NCBI RefSeq assembly: GCF_025506335.1
Contig: NZ_JANZYO010000003.1
Coordinates: forward strand, 372,001 to 436,000
Direction of reading: 5' to 3'
Length of the DNA stretch: 64,000 nt
Source: Mumia quercus
GTDB lineage: Bacteria; Actinomycetota; Actinomycetes; Propionibacteriales; Nocardioidaceae
The position numbers and the translations under genes are program-made. Of the stretch, positions 1-11,145 are shown piece after piece. The notes beneath the pieces were generated by a model. That model had not been told where the DNA came from. It did no database searches and saw nothing but the letters and a program-made list of their open reading frames with translations. Within the stretch, counting starts at the first letter, position 1. Each line of letters begins with the position of its first letter.

Positions 1-930
1 GTGCGTGGCGCTCGAGACGTAGGCGATGTGCGGGTCCACGAGCCGCCCACCGGTGAGTGACGCCACGGCGGCGACCAGCCCCGCGCGTACGACCGCGTCG
101 TCCGGCTCGTACCACCACTCGGCGGGCTCACCTACCGGCACGTCCTCGGGCAGGTCCTCGTCGGTGAGGGTGGCGGTCCCGGTCGCCGACAGGACGCTGG
201 CGCGTCGGGAGGCGCCCGCGAACGGGCGGCCCCAGAGGCACGCCTCCACGAGGTCGCCGCGCTCGCTGACCCACTCGGCCTCGACGCCCTCGGGGACGAG
301 GTCGTGCGCGAGCCCCGGGAGCACCTTCGCGACGCCGTTCTGCTCGAGCAGCGCCTCGACGAAGGGCCACGGAGGCGTGAACGCCTGCGGGTCGAAGGTC
401 CGCCCGCGGCCAGAGCGCCGCGCGGGGTCCACGAACGCGACGTCGTACGCGGAGGTGTCGACCGCGGTCGCGTCGGCGACCTCGACCGTCCCGCTCAGGT
501 CGAGCGCCGCAAGGTTCTGTCGGGCCATCGCCGCCCTGACCGGGTCGAGCTCGACGCCGTGGACGTGCAGGCCCGCCCGGGCGAAGGCCGTCAGGTCGGC
601 GCCGATGCCGCAGCCGAGGTCGACGAGCGTGCGCGGGCCGAGCGCTTGGAGGCGCGCCGCGCGGTGGGCAGCGACGGGCGTGCGCGTCGCCTGCTCGAGG
701 GCGTCGGGAGTGAAGTACATCGACGCGGCGTCCGCGCCCATCTTCGACGCGGCGCGGCGGCGCAGCGCGACCTGGCCGATCGCGGCGGCGACCAGGTCCG
801 GAGGGTGGCCGGCGGCCCGCAGCCGGGTCCCGAGCACGAGGTCGTCGACGCGCCCGTACGCCTCGGTCGCCTCGCGGAGCACGTGCTGTCCCTCCGGGCC
901 GAGGAGCAGGTCGAACGTGGCGGGCTCCAT
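1..930 (-). CDS. THUMP-like class I SAM-dependent methyltransferase (3' end outside window)
   Basis: The reading frame runs leftward from an ATG at 930 and is still open at base 1, so 310 residues are visible and the C-terminus is missing. The SAM-binding motif I reads VDLGCGIGADL at about residues 92-102, followed by an acidic loop (HGVELDP) and, further on, VDPARR, the arrangement of actinobacterial methyltransferases with a THUMP-like C-terminal domain. Members are presumed to act on nucleic acid, but the substrate is not known from sequence. It is divergent from groES; the 219-bp gap carries the groES promoter and CIRCE operators. An Asp-Pro-Ala-Arg motif in place of a classic NPPY leaves the target base uncertain. 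The family call is firm, the function is not. Confidence 0.8.
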   Translation of the reverse strand, partial: MEPATFDLLLGPEGQHVLREATEAYGRVDDLVLGTRLRAAGHPPDLVAAAIGQVALRRRAASKMGADAASMYFTPDALEQATRTPVAAHRAARLQALGPRTLVDLGCGIGADLTAFARAGLHVHGVELDPVRAAMARQNLAALDLSGTVEVADATAVDTSAYDVAFVDPARRSGRGRTFDPQAFTPPWPFVEALLEQNGVAKVLPGLAHDLVPEGVEAEWVSERGDLVEACLWGRPFAGASRRASVLSATGTATLTDEDLPEDVPVGEPAEWWYEPDDAVVRAGLVAAVASLTGGRLVDPHIAYVSSATH

Positions 931-955
931 GGGCCCAGTCTGGCAGCGCAACGGG

Positions 956-982
956 CTGGCACTCTGCTTGACCGAGTGCTAG
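956..982 (+). promoter_or_regulatory. CIRCE operator 1 (HrcA site)
   Basis: The left arm CTGGCACTC (956-964), a 9-nt spacer and the right arm GAGTGCTAG (974-982) match the HrcA operator consensus TTAGCACTC-N9-GAGTGCTAA at 15 of 18 arm positions. The spacer contains the -35 box of the groES promoter, so bound HrcA would block RNA polymerase. Confidence 0.88.
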
Positions 983-996
983 CCCCGTCCTACGGT
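968..996 (+). promoter_or_regulatory. groES promoter (sigma-A type)
   Basis: The -35 TTGACC (968-973) and -10 TACGGT (991-996) are separated by 17 bp. The expected transcription start near 1003 falls at the beginning of the second CIRCE element, so both operators overlap the promoter. Confidence 0.75.
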
Positions 997-1001
997 AGGG
1001 G

Positions 1002-1028
1002 CTAGCACTCTCGTATCCTGGGTGCTAA
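1002..1028 (+). promoter_or_regulatory. CIRCE operator 2 (HrcA site)
   Basis: CTAGCACTC (1002-1010), a 9-nt spacer and GGGTGCTAA (1020-1028) match the CIRCE consensus at 16 of 18 arm positions. It covers the expected transcription start of groES, 46 bp centre to centre from the first CIRCE, about four and a half helical turns. Confidence 0.88.
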
Positions 1029-1149
1029 CGGTGCAGCGGCGCACGATCCCCGCGACGGCGTGCGTGCAAGCACCTCGCAGGACACATTCCCAGTCATGTC
1101 GTACGGGTCACCACCGCGTACGGGGTACACCGAAAGGGGAGGTCGACAA

Positions 1150-1449
1150 GTGTCGGTCACCATCAAGCCGCTCGAGGACCGTATCGTCGTCAAGATTCTC
1201 GAGGCGGAGCAGACGACCGCCTCGGGCCTGGTCATCCCGGACACCGCCAAGGAGAAGCCCACGGAGGGCGAGGTCCTTGCTGTCGGTCCGGGCCGTTTCA
1301 ACGAAGACGGTGACGAGCGCATCCCCGTCGACGTCAAGGTCGGCGACGTCGTCGTCTTCAGCAAGTACGGCGGCACCGAGGTCAAGTACGACGGTCAGGA
1401 GTTCCTGATCCTGTCGGCGCGCGACGTCCTCGCGGTCATCGAGAAGTAA
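1150..1449 (+). CDS. groES: co-chaperonin GroES
   Basis: Ninety-nine residues, the usual GroES length, starting [15 protein letters not shown] and containing the mobile loop region ([18 protein letters not shown]). The heptameric lid caps GroEL in the cytosol during ATP-driven protein folding. The GTG at 1150 is preferred over the upstream in-frame ATG at 1060 because a good ribosome site, AAAGGGGAGG, lies just before it and because an ATG at 1060 would add about 30 residues absent from the family. groEL follows after 102 bp in the same direction. Two CIRCE operators upstream predict HrcA repression and heat induction. Identification is secure. Confidence 0.97.
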   Translation: MSVTIKPLEDRIVVKILEAEQTTASGLVIPDTAKEKPTEGEVLAVGPGRFNEDGDERIPVDVKVGDVVVFSKYGGTEVKYDGQEFLILSARDVLAVIEK

Positions 1450-1452
1450 TGA

Positions 1453-3150
<1,698 letters not shown>

Positions 3151-3190
3151 CGCAACGAGGCCGCGCCGGCCAGGCGCGGCGCCTCACCAG

Positions 3191-3226
3191 CGAACGGCCC
3201 ACCCCTCTCCCGGGGTGGGCCGTTCG
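3191..3226 (+). terminator. hairpin terminator after groEL
   Basis: A perfect 15-bp inverted repeat (3191-3205 with 3212-3226) encloses the 6-nt loop TCTCCC, 41 bp after the groEL stop. No T-run follows, as is common for actinobacterial terminators. It separates the heat-shock operon from the sigma factor gene. Confidence 0.8.
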
Positions 3227-3349
3227 ACGTGAAAAGACACCACGACTGGCGTGTCGCGAGCATGTCGTGGGACCGTGTCCTTCGGCGCTGCGGCGCCGTC
3301 TCGGCCCTCGGACCTCGTGTCCCCTGCTCGACCCGGAGGACGACCCCCG

Positions 3350-3949
3350 ATGCTCTCCAGCCACCTCGCCGGTGAGGAAGATCTGACCGACCTCGCTCAC
3401 CGTGCGATGAGCGACCGTGACGTGATGGACGCCCTGATGCGTGACGTCCGTACGGTCTCGCACCGCTACTGCCGTGCACGGCTGTCGGGCTACCGCGACG
3501 GCGGGGCGCTGGCCGACGACGTCGCGCAGGAGATCTGCATCGCCGTCTTCCAGGCGCTGCCGACCTTCCAGGACCAGGGCGTCCCGTTCGAGGCGTTCGT
3601 GTACGCGATCGGCAGCCGCAAGGTCGCCGACGCCCAGCGCAGCGCGTACCGGTCGCGCCACATCTTCGTCGAGGCGGTGCCCGACCTCGGCGACACTGCG
3701 GCGTCCGCGGAGGCCGAGGTCCTCGACCGATTCGAGGCGAAGGACGTCCTCGCCCTCCTCGACTCGCTGCCCGAGCGGCTCCGCGAGGTGCTGGTGCTGC
3801 GCGTCGCGATGGGGCTGAGCGCCGCCGACGTCGGCGTGACGATGGGCATGACCGCAGGCGCGGTACGGATCGCCCAGCATCGCGCCCTCCAACGGCTGCG
3901 AGAGCTGCACCAGGCTCGTGAGGTCACCCGCGGGGAGGTGAGGGCATGA
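3350..3949 (+). CDS. ECF RNA polymerase sigma factor, SigD/ShbA type
   Basis: The 199-residue protein has sigma region 2 (about residues 30-95, with the -10-reading part around [18 protein letters not shown]) and region 4 (about 135-190, with the helix-turn-helix [20 protein letters not shown]). It should direct RNA polymerase to a small regulon. The ATG at 3350 is chosen because CGGAGGA sits 9 nt upstream; an earlier in-frame start at 3251 would add a low-complexity leader. The stop overlaps the next gene by ATGA, which encodes a membrane protein in the position of the anti-sigma factor RsdA. The gene order groES-groEL-sigma-anti-sigma-guaB matches mycobacterial sigD; in Streptomyces the related ShbA drives hrdB. 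Which regulon applies here is unknown. Confidence 0.88.
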   Translation: MLSSHLAGEEDLTDLAHRAMSDRDVMDALMRDVRTVSHRYCRARLSGYRDGGALADDVAQEICIAVFQALPTFQDQGVPFEAFVYAIGSRKVADAQRSAYRSRHIFVEAVPDLGDTAASAEAEVLDRFEAKDVLALLDSLPERLREVLVLRVAMGLSAADVGVTMGMTAGAVRIAQHRALQRLRELHQAREVTRGEVRA

Positions 3950-4794
3950 GCAGCAGGTACGACCCGGTCGCACGCGACGACGAGCTGCTGGACGCCCTGA
4001 TCGCGGGTCGTGTGCCCGACGACCCGGTCCTCGAAGGTCTGGCCTCCTGGCGGTCGGTGCTGCTCGCAGAGGAGCGCGAGGCGACGGCGACCGCGGTGGT
4101 GACGGAGGAGCCGCTGGGCGGCAGGCACGCGAGGCGTCGTCACGTCGCGCCCGTCGCGGCCCGGCAGACTCGTCGCGCGGCGACGATGGGGACGGCCGCC
4201 GCAGTCCTGCTCTCGATGGGGGTGAGCCAGGCGGTGGCCGGCAACCCGGTCGCGCCGCTCCAGTTCGTCGTCGACCGCGCCGTCGGCCTGGGAGAGGGCA
4301 TGGCCGATCCGCGCGCGTCCGACGTACGGGAGCCGCGGACGGTGCCGACCCCGTCGGCGCTCGCCTCGCCGGACGTCCTCACGGGCCGCGCGGACGCCGG
4401 TGCCCTCACCAGCCGCTCGGCGGAGGGACCACAGGCCGACCGCGACGCACCGACGCGTGACGGCGACGACACCAGCAGCGGAGGCGACGACGGGGAGAAG
4501 ACTCCGCGCGAGCCTGCCCCGTCCGACCGGCCGGAGGCGTCCCCGCCGACGACGTCGCCGACCCCGCCGTGGTCCACGCAGCCGCGACCGCCCCGCGAGC
4601 ACGGGGACCACCGCGACCGGGACCGGGATCGTGATCGGGGCGGTGACCGCGACGGTGACCGCGACGGGGACCGCGACCGCGATCGCGACCGTGACCGCAA
4701 CCGTTGGCCCGACGCCGACGACCGTCGGGACGACCCCCGCCGGCCGTGGTGGATGTCCGGACTCACGGTCGAGGAGCCCCGCTCGTCGGAGTGA
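3946..4794 (+). CDS. membrane-anchored anti-sigma factor, RsdA-like
   Basis: A protein of 282 residues with three parts: an acidic N-terminal segment (about 1-60, [22 protein letters not shown]) that would bind the sigma factor in the cytosol, one hydrophobic segment (about 77-98, [16 protein letters not shown]), and a long extracytoplasmic tail. The tail is rich in Asp, Pro and Ser and then becomes an Arg-Asp alternating tract (about 222-255). The start codon overlaps the sigma gene stop, so the two are translationally coupled. Position and architecture equal RsdA of Mycobacterium, which holds SigD inactive until proteolysis releases it. Sequence similarity to RsdA is judged from memory, so the assignment rests largely on context. 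Confidence 0.75.
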   Translation: MSSRYDPVARDDELLDALIAGRVPDDPVLEGLASWRSVLLAEEREATATAVVTEEPLGGRHARRRHVAPVAARQTRRAATMGTAAAVLLSMGVSQAVAGNPVAPLQFVVDRAVGLGEGMADPRASDVREPRTVPTPSALASPDVLTGRADAGALTSRSAEGPQADRDAPTRDGDDTSSGGDDGEKTPREPAPSDRPEASPPTTSPTPPWSTQPRPPREHGDHRDRDRDRDRGGDRDGDRDGDRDRDRDRDRNRWPDADDRRDDPRRPWWMSGLTVEEPRSSE

Positions 4795-4838
4795 TCCGTA
4801 CCGCAGACCCACGCGGAAGCCTCACGACGCCCTCGTCG

Positions 4839-6419
<1,581 letters not shown>

Positions 6420-6469
6420 CCGCCCGTGCGGGGTCGGCCGCCTGCGCGGCGCCTCATTAGACTGCGGTC

Positions 6470-7573
6470 ATGGACATCGAGATCGGCGCCGCCAAGCGCG
6501 GCCGCAGGGCGTACGCGTTCGACGACATCGCGATCGTGCCGAGCCGCCGTACGCGTGACCCCGAAGAGGTCTCGACGGCCTGGCAGATCGACGCGTACCG
6601 GTTCGACATCCCGGTGGTCGCGGCGCCGATGGACTCGGTCATGTCGCCCGAGACCGCCATCATGCTCGGCAAGCTCGGCGGACTCGGCGTGATCGACCTC
6701 GAGGGTCTCTGGACGCGGTACGACGACCCGCTCCCGCTGCTGGAGGAGGTCGCCGGTCTGGACGACCGTGAGGCGACCGTACGCCTCCAGCGCATCTACG
6801 AGGAGCCGATCAAGGCCGAGCTCATCCACGAGCGGCTCAAGCAGGTCCGCGACGCCGGCGTGACGGTGGCCGGCGCCCTCTCGCCGCAGCGCACCAAGCA
6901 GTTCGCGCAGACGGTCGTCGACTCCGGGGTGGACCTCTTCGTCATCCGGGGCACCACCGTCTCCGCCGAGCACGTCTCGGGCCAGACCGAGCCGCTCAAC
7001 CTCAAGGAGTTCATCTACGAGCTCGACGTCCCGGTCATCGTCGGCGGCTGCGCGACCCACCAGGCCGCGCTGCACCTGATGCGGACCGGTGCGGCAGGTG
7101 TGCTCGTCGGCTTCGGCGGGGGAGCGGCGCACACGACACGCCAGGTCCTCGGCGTCGCCGTCCCGATGGCCAGCGCGGTGGCCGACGTCGCGGCGGCGCG
7201 ACGCGACTACCTCGACGAGTCCGGCGGCCGCTACGTCCACGTGATCGCGGACGGGTCGGTCGGGCACAGCGGCGACCTCGCCAAGGCGATCGCCTGCGGC
7301 GCCGACGCGGTGATGGTCGGCTCGCCGTTCGCCCGGGCCAAGGAGGCGCCGGGGCGCGGCTTCCACTGGGGCGCGGAGGCCTGGCACTCCGACCTGCCTC
7401 GCGGCCAGCGGATCGACCTCGGCACGGTGGGCTCGTTCGAGTCGGTCCTCTTCGGGCCCTCGACCGCCCCCGACGGCACGATGAACCTCATCGGTGCACT
7501 GCGCCGGGCGATGGCGACCACGGGCTACACCGAGGTCAAGGAGTTCCAGCGGGTCGAGGTCGTCGTCCAGTAG
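6470..7573 (+). CDS. guaB3: GuaB3-family IMP dehydrogenase-related protein
   Basis: At 367 residues it keeps the IMP dehydrogenase barrel (FDDIAIVPSRRTRDPEEV near the N-terminus) but has no CBS insert. At the position of the catalytic SICTT loop it reads GFGGGAAHTTRQVLG, with no Cys at the expected place. The phosphate-binding region IADGSVGHSGDLAKAI and the GADAVMVGSPFA segment are retained. Such genes follow guaB throughout actinobacteria; their activity (GMP reductase-like, IMP dehydrogenase-like or regulatory) is not settled by sequence. The -10 box TAGACT (6458-6463) ends 6 nt before the ATG, so a leaderless mRNA separate from guaB is likely. Confidence 0.9.
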   Translation: MDIEIGAAKRGRRAYAFDDIAIVPSRRTRDPEEVSTAWQIDAYRFDIPVVAAPMDSVMSPETAIMLGKLGGLGVIDLEGLWTRYDDPLPLLEEVAGLDDREATVRLQRIYEEPIKAELIHERLKQVRDAGVTVAGALSPQRTKQFAQTVVDSGVDLFVIRGTTVSAEHVSGQTEPLNLKEFIYELDVPVIVGGCATHQAALHLMRTGAAGVLVGFGGGAAHTTRQVLGVAVPMASAVADVAAARRDYLDESGGRYVHVIADGSVGHSGDLAKAIACGADAVMVGSPFARAKEAPGRGFHWGAEAWHSDLPRGQRIDLGTVGSFESVLFGPSTAPDGTMNLIGALRRAMATTGYTEVKEFQRVEVVVQ

Positions 7574-7621
7574 GAGCCGTTCAGCGCGACAGGCCGCCAC
7601 GGCGGCACTTGGGGGAGAGTC

Positions 7622-9337
7622 ATGGGCGAGGACGCGGACGAGGCACGCAGGGCGGCCGAGGAGGCCGAGAAGGCGGCCGCAGAAGCGGTCGAACGGGCAG
7701 AGGAGGCGCGTCGCAGGGCCGATGCGCTCGCGGCCGCGGACGCCTCCGCGGCGAGCGAGACCGCGGACGACGAGGACGGTGACGGGGACCTCGTCGCCAC
7801 CGTCGCGAAGGCGTACGCGTTCGAGGGCGCCGCTCTCGACATCGGTGCGCTCGTCGACGGCGGCGAGGCTCGCCCGGAGGCGCAGGTACGCATCCCGCTG
7901 GCGATGCTGAACCGTCATGGCCTGGTCGCGGGGGCGACGGGCACCGGCAAGACGAAGACGCTGCAGGTGCTCGCCGAGCAGGTCGCCGCTCACGGTGTGC
8001 CGGTGTTCGCCGCTGACATCAAGGGCGACCTCTCGGGGATCGGTGTGGCCGGTACGCCGAGCGAGGCGCTCACCGCCCGTACCGCGAGCATCGGGCAGGA
8101 CTGGAAGCCGGTGGCCACCCGGACCGAGCTCTTCAGCCTCGGCGGGGTGGGGACGGGTGTCCCGATCCGGGCGACGGTGGAGCAGTTCGGGGCGACCCTG
8201 CTCGCGAAGGTCCTCGACCTCAACGCGACGCAGGAGTCGTCGCTCGGCCTGGTGTTCCACTACGCGCGCAAGCACGAGCTCCCGCTCCTGCGGCTGGAGG
8301 ACCTGCGCGCGGTCGTGCAGCACCTGACCAGCGCCGAGGGCAAGGCGGACCTCGCCGAGCTGGGCGGTCTGTCGAAGGCGACCGCCGGGGTGATCCTGCG
8401 GGAGCTGATCGCCTTCCAGGACGCCGGCGCCGGGGAGTTCTTCGGGGAACCGTCGATCGACGTCGCCGACTTCCTGCGCACCGCCGACGACGGCACGGGG
8501 ATCGTGTCGCTGCTCGAGGTGCCCGGGGTGGCCGACCGGCCTGAGGTGTTCTCGACGTTCCTCATGTTCCTGCTGACGCGCCTGTTCGCCGAGCTCCCCG
8601 AGGTCGGCGACACCGACAAGCCGCGGCTCGTCTTCTTCTTCGACGAGGCGCACCTGCTGTTCAAGGACGCCTCGGACGACTTCCTCGACGTGGTCGTCCA
8701 GACCGTACGGCTGATCCGGTCGCGGGGCGTCGGCGTCTTCTTCGTCACCCAGACGCCGAAGGACCTTCCCGGTGACGTGCTGGCGCAGCTCGGGTCGCGG
8801 GTCCAGCACCAGCTGCGCGCGCACACCCCGGCCGACGCCAAGGCCCTCAAGGCGACCGTGTCGACGTACCCGATCTCCTCGTACGACCTCGCCGAGGTCC
8901 TCACCCAGCTCGCGACGGGTGAGGCGGTGGTCACCGTCATGAACGAGAAGGGGGCGCCGTCGCCGGTGGCGTGGACACGTGTCCGCGCCCCGCAGGGGTC
9001 GATGGACCCGATGCCGGTGGAGACGATGGAGGCGCTCGTCGGCAGCTCGCCGCTGAGCGCGCGGTACGCGACGACGACCCCCACGTCCGGAGCCGCCGAT
9101 GTCCTGGCCCAGCGGGCGGCGCAGCCCCCCGCCCAGGAGGCGCCCGACGCGGACACGCGCAAGGGAGGGCCCGGTGAGCTGATGCCGGAGGGCTGGGACG
9201 CGCCCCCGAAGCGCCGCAAGTCACGCTCTCGTGGCAGCTCCCGGAGCACGCGCATGTCCCCGCTGGACCGCGCGGTGGGGGAGGCGAGCCGTACCTTCGC
9301 CCGTGAGGTCGCGAAGCGCATCTTCGGACGCCGGTAA
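7622..9337 (+). CDS. HerA-like ATPase/helicase, DUF853 (YjgR) family
   Basis: The 571 residues open with an Ala/Glu/Arg-rich predicted coiled coil (about 1-45), followed by a RecA-like ATPase core. Walker A is GATGTGKTKT (about residues 104-113) and Walker B is LVFFFDEAHLLF (about 336-347). A downstream TQTPKDLPGDVLAQLGSRVQHQL stretch is typical of the HerA/FtsK-like DUF853 family. The C-terminus is basic (PPKRRKSRSRGSSRS) and could bind nucleic acid. Enterobacterial YjgR is the named relative; its biological role is poorly defined. The gene lies 48 bp after guaB3. The ATPase call is secure, the substrate is unknown. Confidence 0.88.
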   Translation: MGEDADEARRAAEEAEKAAAEAVERAEEARRRADALAAADASAASETADDEDGDGDLVATVAKAYAFEGAALDIGALVDGGEARPEAQVRIPLAMLNRHGLVAGATGTGKTKTLQVLAEQVAAHGVPVFAADIKGDLSGIGVAGTPSEALTARTASIGQDWKPVATRTELFSLGGVGTGVPIRATVEQFGATLLAKVLDLNATQESSLGLVFHYARKHELPLLRLEDLRAVVQHLTSAEGKADLAELGGLSKATAGVILRELIAFQDAGAGEFFGEPSIDVADFLRTADDGTGIVSLLEVPGVADRPEVFSTFLMFLLTRLFAELPEVGDTDKPRLVFFFDEAHLLFKDASDDFLDVVVQTVRLIRSRGVGVFFVTQTPKDLPGDVLAQLGSRVQHQLRAHTPADAKALKATVSTYPISSYDLAEVLTQLATGEAVVTVMNEKGAPSPVAWTRVRAPQGSMDPMPVETMEALVGSSPLSARYATTTPTSGAADVLAQRAAQPPAQEAPDADTRKGGPGELMPEGWDAPPKRRKSRSRGSSRSTRMSPLDRAVGEASRTFAREVAKRIFGRR

Positions 9338-9390
9338 CCTCCCGGACCCGTACGCGCGGGGTCTCCGGCGTTATCCGCCACTGCACGTGT

Positions 9391-9416
9391 CACATGCGTT
9401 ACCGCGGGGTAGCCAC
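9391..9416 (+). promoter_or_regulatory. shared upstream motif, copy A (before the aldehyde dehydrogenase)
   Basis: A 26-nt element with core GTTACC-N3-GGGTAGC matches the element before the GMC oxidoreductase at 21 of 26 positions. It ends 28 nt before the start codon and 16 nt before the -10 TACAGT, so it covers the -35 region. The regulator is unknown. Confidence 0.6.
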
Positions 9417-9444
9417 CGGTGGGGAGCGGCTCTACAGTGGCGGC

Positions 9445-11061
9445 ATGTCACGCCCCGATCCCCACGCCCCGTCGCACGGCTCGCTCCCCGCGGATCCTGA
9501 GCACGACCCCAAGGCCGCGTTCGCCCTCGACCCCGCCCGGGTACGACGGCTGACCGCGCAGCTCCGGGCGACGTCGGGGAGCTCGGAGACCACGTACGCG
9601 CCGTTCACCGGTCAGCCGATCGCCACGCTGCCGCTGTCGGACGAGGGCGACGTGGCGGACGCGTTCGCCGCTGCGCGTGCGGCGCAGAAGGCGTGGGCAC
9701 GCACCGATCTCGCCCAGCGCTCTGCGCTGCTGCTGGACCTGCACGACGCCGTTCTCGACCACGCGGACGACCTGATGGACCTCGTCCAGTGGGAGGCGGG
9801 CAAGGCGCGCAAGCACGCGTACGACGAGGTCCTGCACGTGGCCCTCACTGCGCGCTACTACGCGCGGACGCTCGAGCGTCATCTCAAGACCCGTCGGGTG
9901 CCCGGGGTCTACCCCCTGCTCACGCAGGCGCGGATCAACCGGGTCCCCAAGGGCGTCGTCGGCATCATCTCGCCTTGGAACTACCCGCTGACGCTCGCGA
10001 TCTCCGACGGTCTGCCCGCCATCGGCGCCGGCAACGCCGTGGTCCACAAGCCCGACAGCCAGACGCCGCTGTCGGCCCTCGCGGCCATCGACCTGTTCCG
10101 TGAGGTCGGCTTCCCCGCCGGACTCTGGCAGGTGGTGTGCGGGCCTGGGCCGCAGATCGGCGGCGCGATCATCGATCACGCCGACTACGTGTGTTTCACG
10201 GGCTCGACGGCGACCGGCAAGGTCGTCGCCGCGCAGGCCGCGGAGCGCCTCGTCTCGTGCTCGCTGGAGCTCGGTGGCAAGAACGCGATGCTGGTGCTCG
10301 CGGACGCGCAGATCGACCGTGCGGTCGAGGGGGCTGTCCGCGGCGCCTACTCGTCGGCAGGGCAGCTGTGCGTGTCGATCGAGCGGTTGTTCGTCGCCGA
10401 CGCGATCTACGACAAGTTCGTCGCCAAGCTCGTCAAGCGGATCGAGCGGATGAAGCTCTCGGCAGCGATCGGCTACGACGGTGACATGGGGTCGCTGGTC
10501 TCCCAGCGCCAGCTCGACACCGTCAGCGCCCACGTCGCCGACGCGGTGAGCAAGGGTGCACGGGTCTTGACCGGAGGCCGCCCGCGCCCCGATGTCGGCC
10601 CGTACTTCTATGAGCCCACCCTCCTCGAGGGCGTCAACCCCTCGATGGAGTGCTTCGCCGAGGAGACCTTCGGTCCGGTCGTCTCCGTCTACCGCTTCGG
10701 CGGGGAGGCCGAGGCGATCGAGCGCGCCAACGCCGGGTCGTACGGCCTCAACGCCTCGATCTTCACACGTGACATCGCGCGCGCCCGTGCGCTCGCCCCG
10801 CAGATCAAAGCCGGCACGGTGAACATCAACGAGGGATTCGCCGCCACGTTCGGCACCATCGAGGCCCCGATGGGCGGCATGCGCGAGTCGGGCATCGGGC
10901 GGCGCCACGGCGCGGAGGGGATCCTCCGCTACACCGAGACGCAGTCGGTCGCCAACCAGCGGCTGCTGCCCCTCACGGCGCCGCGGTTCGTGAGCGACGC
11001 GACGTACCAGAAGGCCGTGACGTCGGCGCTGCGCCTGCTCAAGAAGACCGGGCGCGCGTAG
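9445..11061 (+). CDS. succinate-semialdehyde dehydrogenase-type NAD(P)+ aldehyde dehydrogenase
   Basis: Of 538 residues, about 60-515 form a full aldehyde dehydrogenase fold. The cofactor site is GVVGIISPWNYPLTLAISD, the general base lies in LELGGKNAML, and the nucleophile Cys is in SSAGQLCVSIERLF. Actinobacterial proteins of this subgroup are annotated as succinic semialdehyde dehydrogenases (GabD2-like), converting succinic semialdehyde to succinate; the exact aldehyde cannot be proved here. The -10 TACAGT (9433-9438) ends 6 nt before the ATG at 9445, suggesting a leaderless transcript; an in-frame ATG at 9394 lies upstream of that promoter and inside the regulatory motif and is therefore disfavoured. 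The motif is shared with the next gene, so both are probably induced together. Confidence 0.85.
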   Translation: MSRPDPHAPSHGSLPADPEHDPKAAFALDPARVRRLTAQLRATSGSSETTYAPFTGQPIATLPLSDEGDVADAFAAARAAQKAWARTDLAQRSALLLDLHDAVLDHADDLMDLVQWEAGKARKHAYDEVLHVALTARYYARTLERHLKTRRVPGVYPLLTQARINRVPKGVVGIISPWNYPLTLAISDGLPAIGAGNAVVHKPDSQTPLSALAAIDLFREVGFPAGLWQVVCGPGPQIGGAIIDHADYVCFTGSTATGKVVAAQAAERLVSCSLELGGKNAMLVLADAQIDRAVEGAVRGAYSSAGQLCVSIERLFVADAIYDKFVAKLVKRIERMKLSAAIGYDGDMGSLVSQRQLDTVSAHVADAVSKGARVLTGGRPRPDVGPYFYEPTLLEGVNPSMECFAEETFGPVVSVYRFGGEAEAIERANAGSYGLNASIFTRDIARARALAPQIKAGTVNINEGFAATFGTIEAPMGGMRESGIGRRHGAEGILRYTETQSVANQRLLPLTAPRFVSDATYQKAVTSALRLLKKTGRA

Positions 11062-11091
11062 GCCCACCTGGAGATACGACACTCTTGATGA

Positions 11092-11117
11092 CATATGTGT
11101 TACCCAGGGGTAGCGAC
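11092..11117 (+). promoter_or_regulatory. shared upstream motif, copy B (before the GMC oxidoreductase)
   Basis: The same 26-nt element as at 9391-9416 (21 of 26 identical, core GTTACC-N3-GGGTAGC). It ends 28 nt before the GTG start and 16 nt before the -10 TACGCT, exactly the geometry of the first copy. The conserved spacing argues for a functional transcription-factor site rather than chance. Confidence 0.6.
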
Positions 11118-11145
11118 GGCGTGACCGGAGTCATACGCTGACGCT

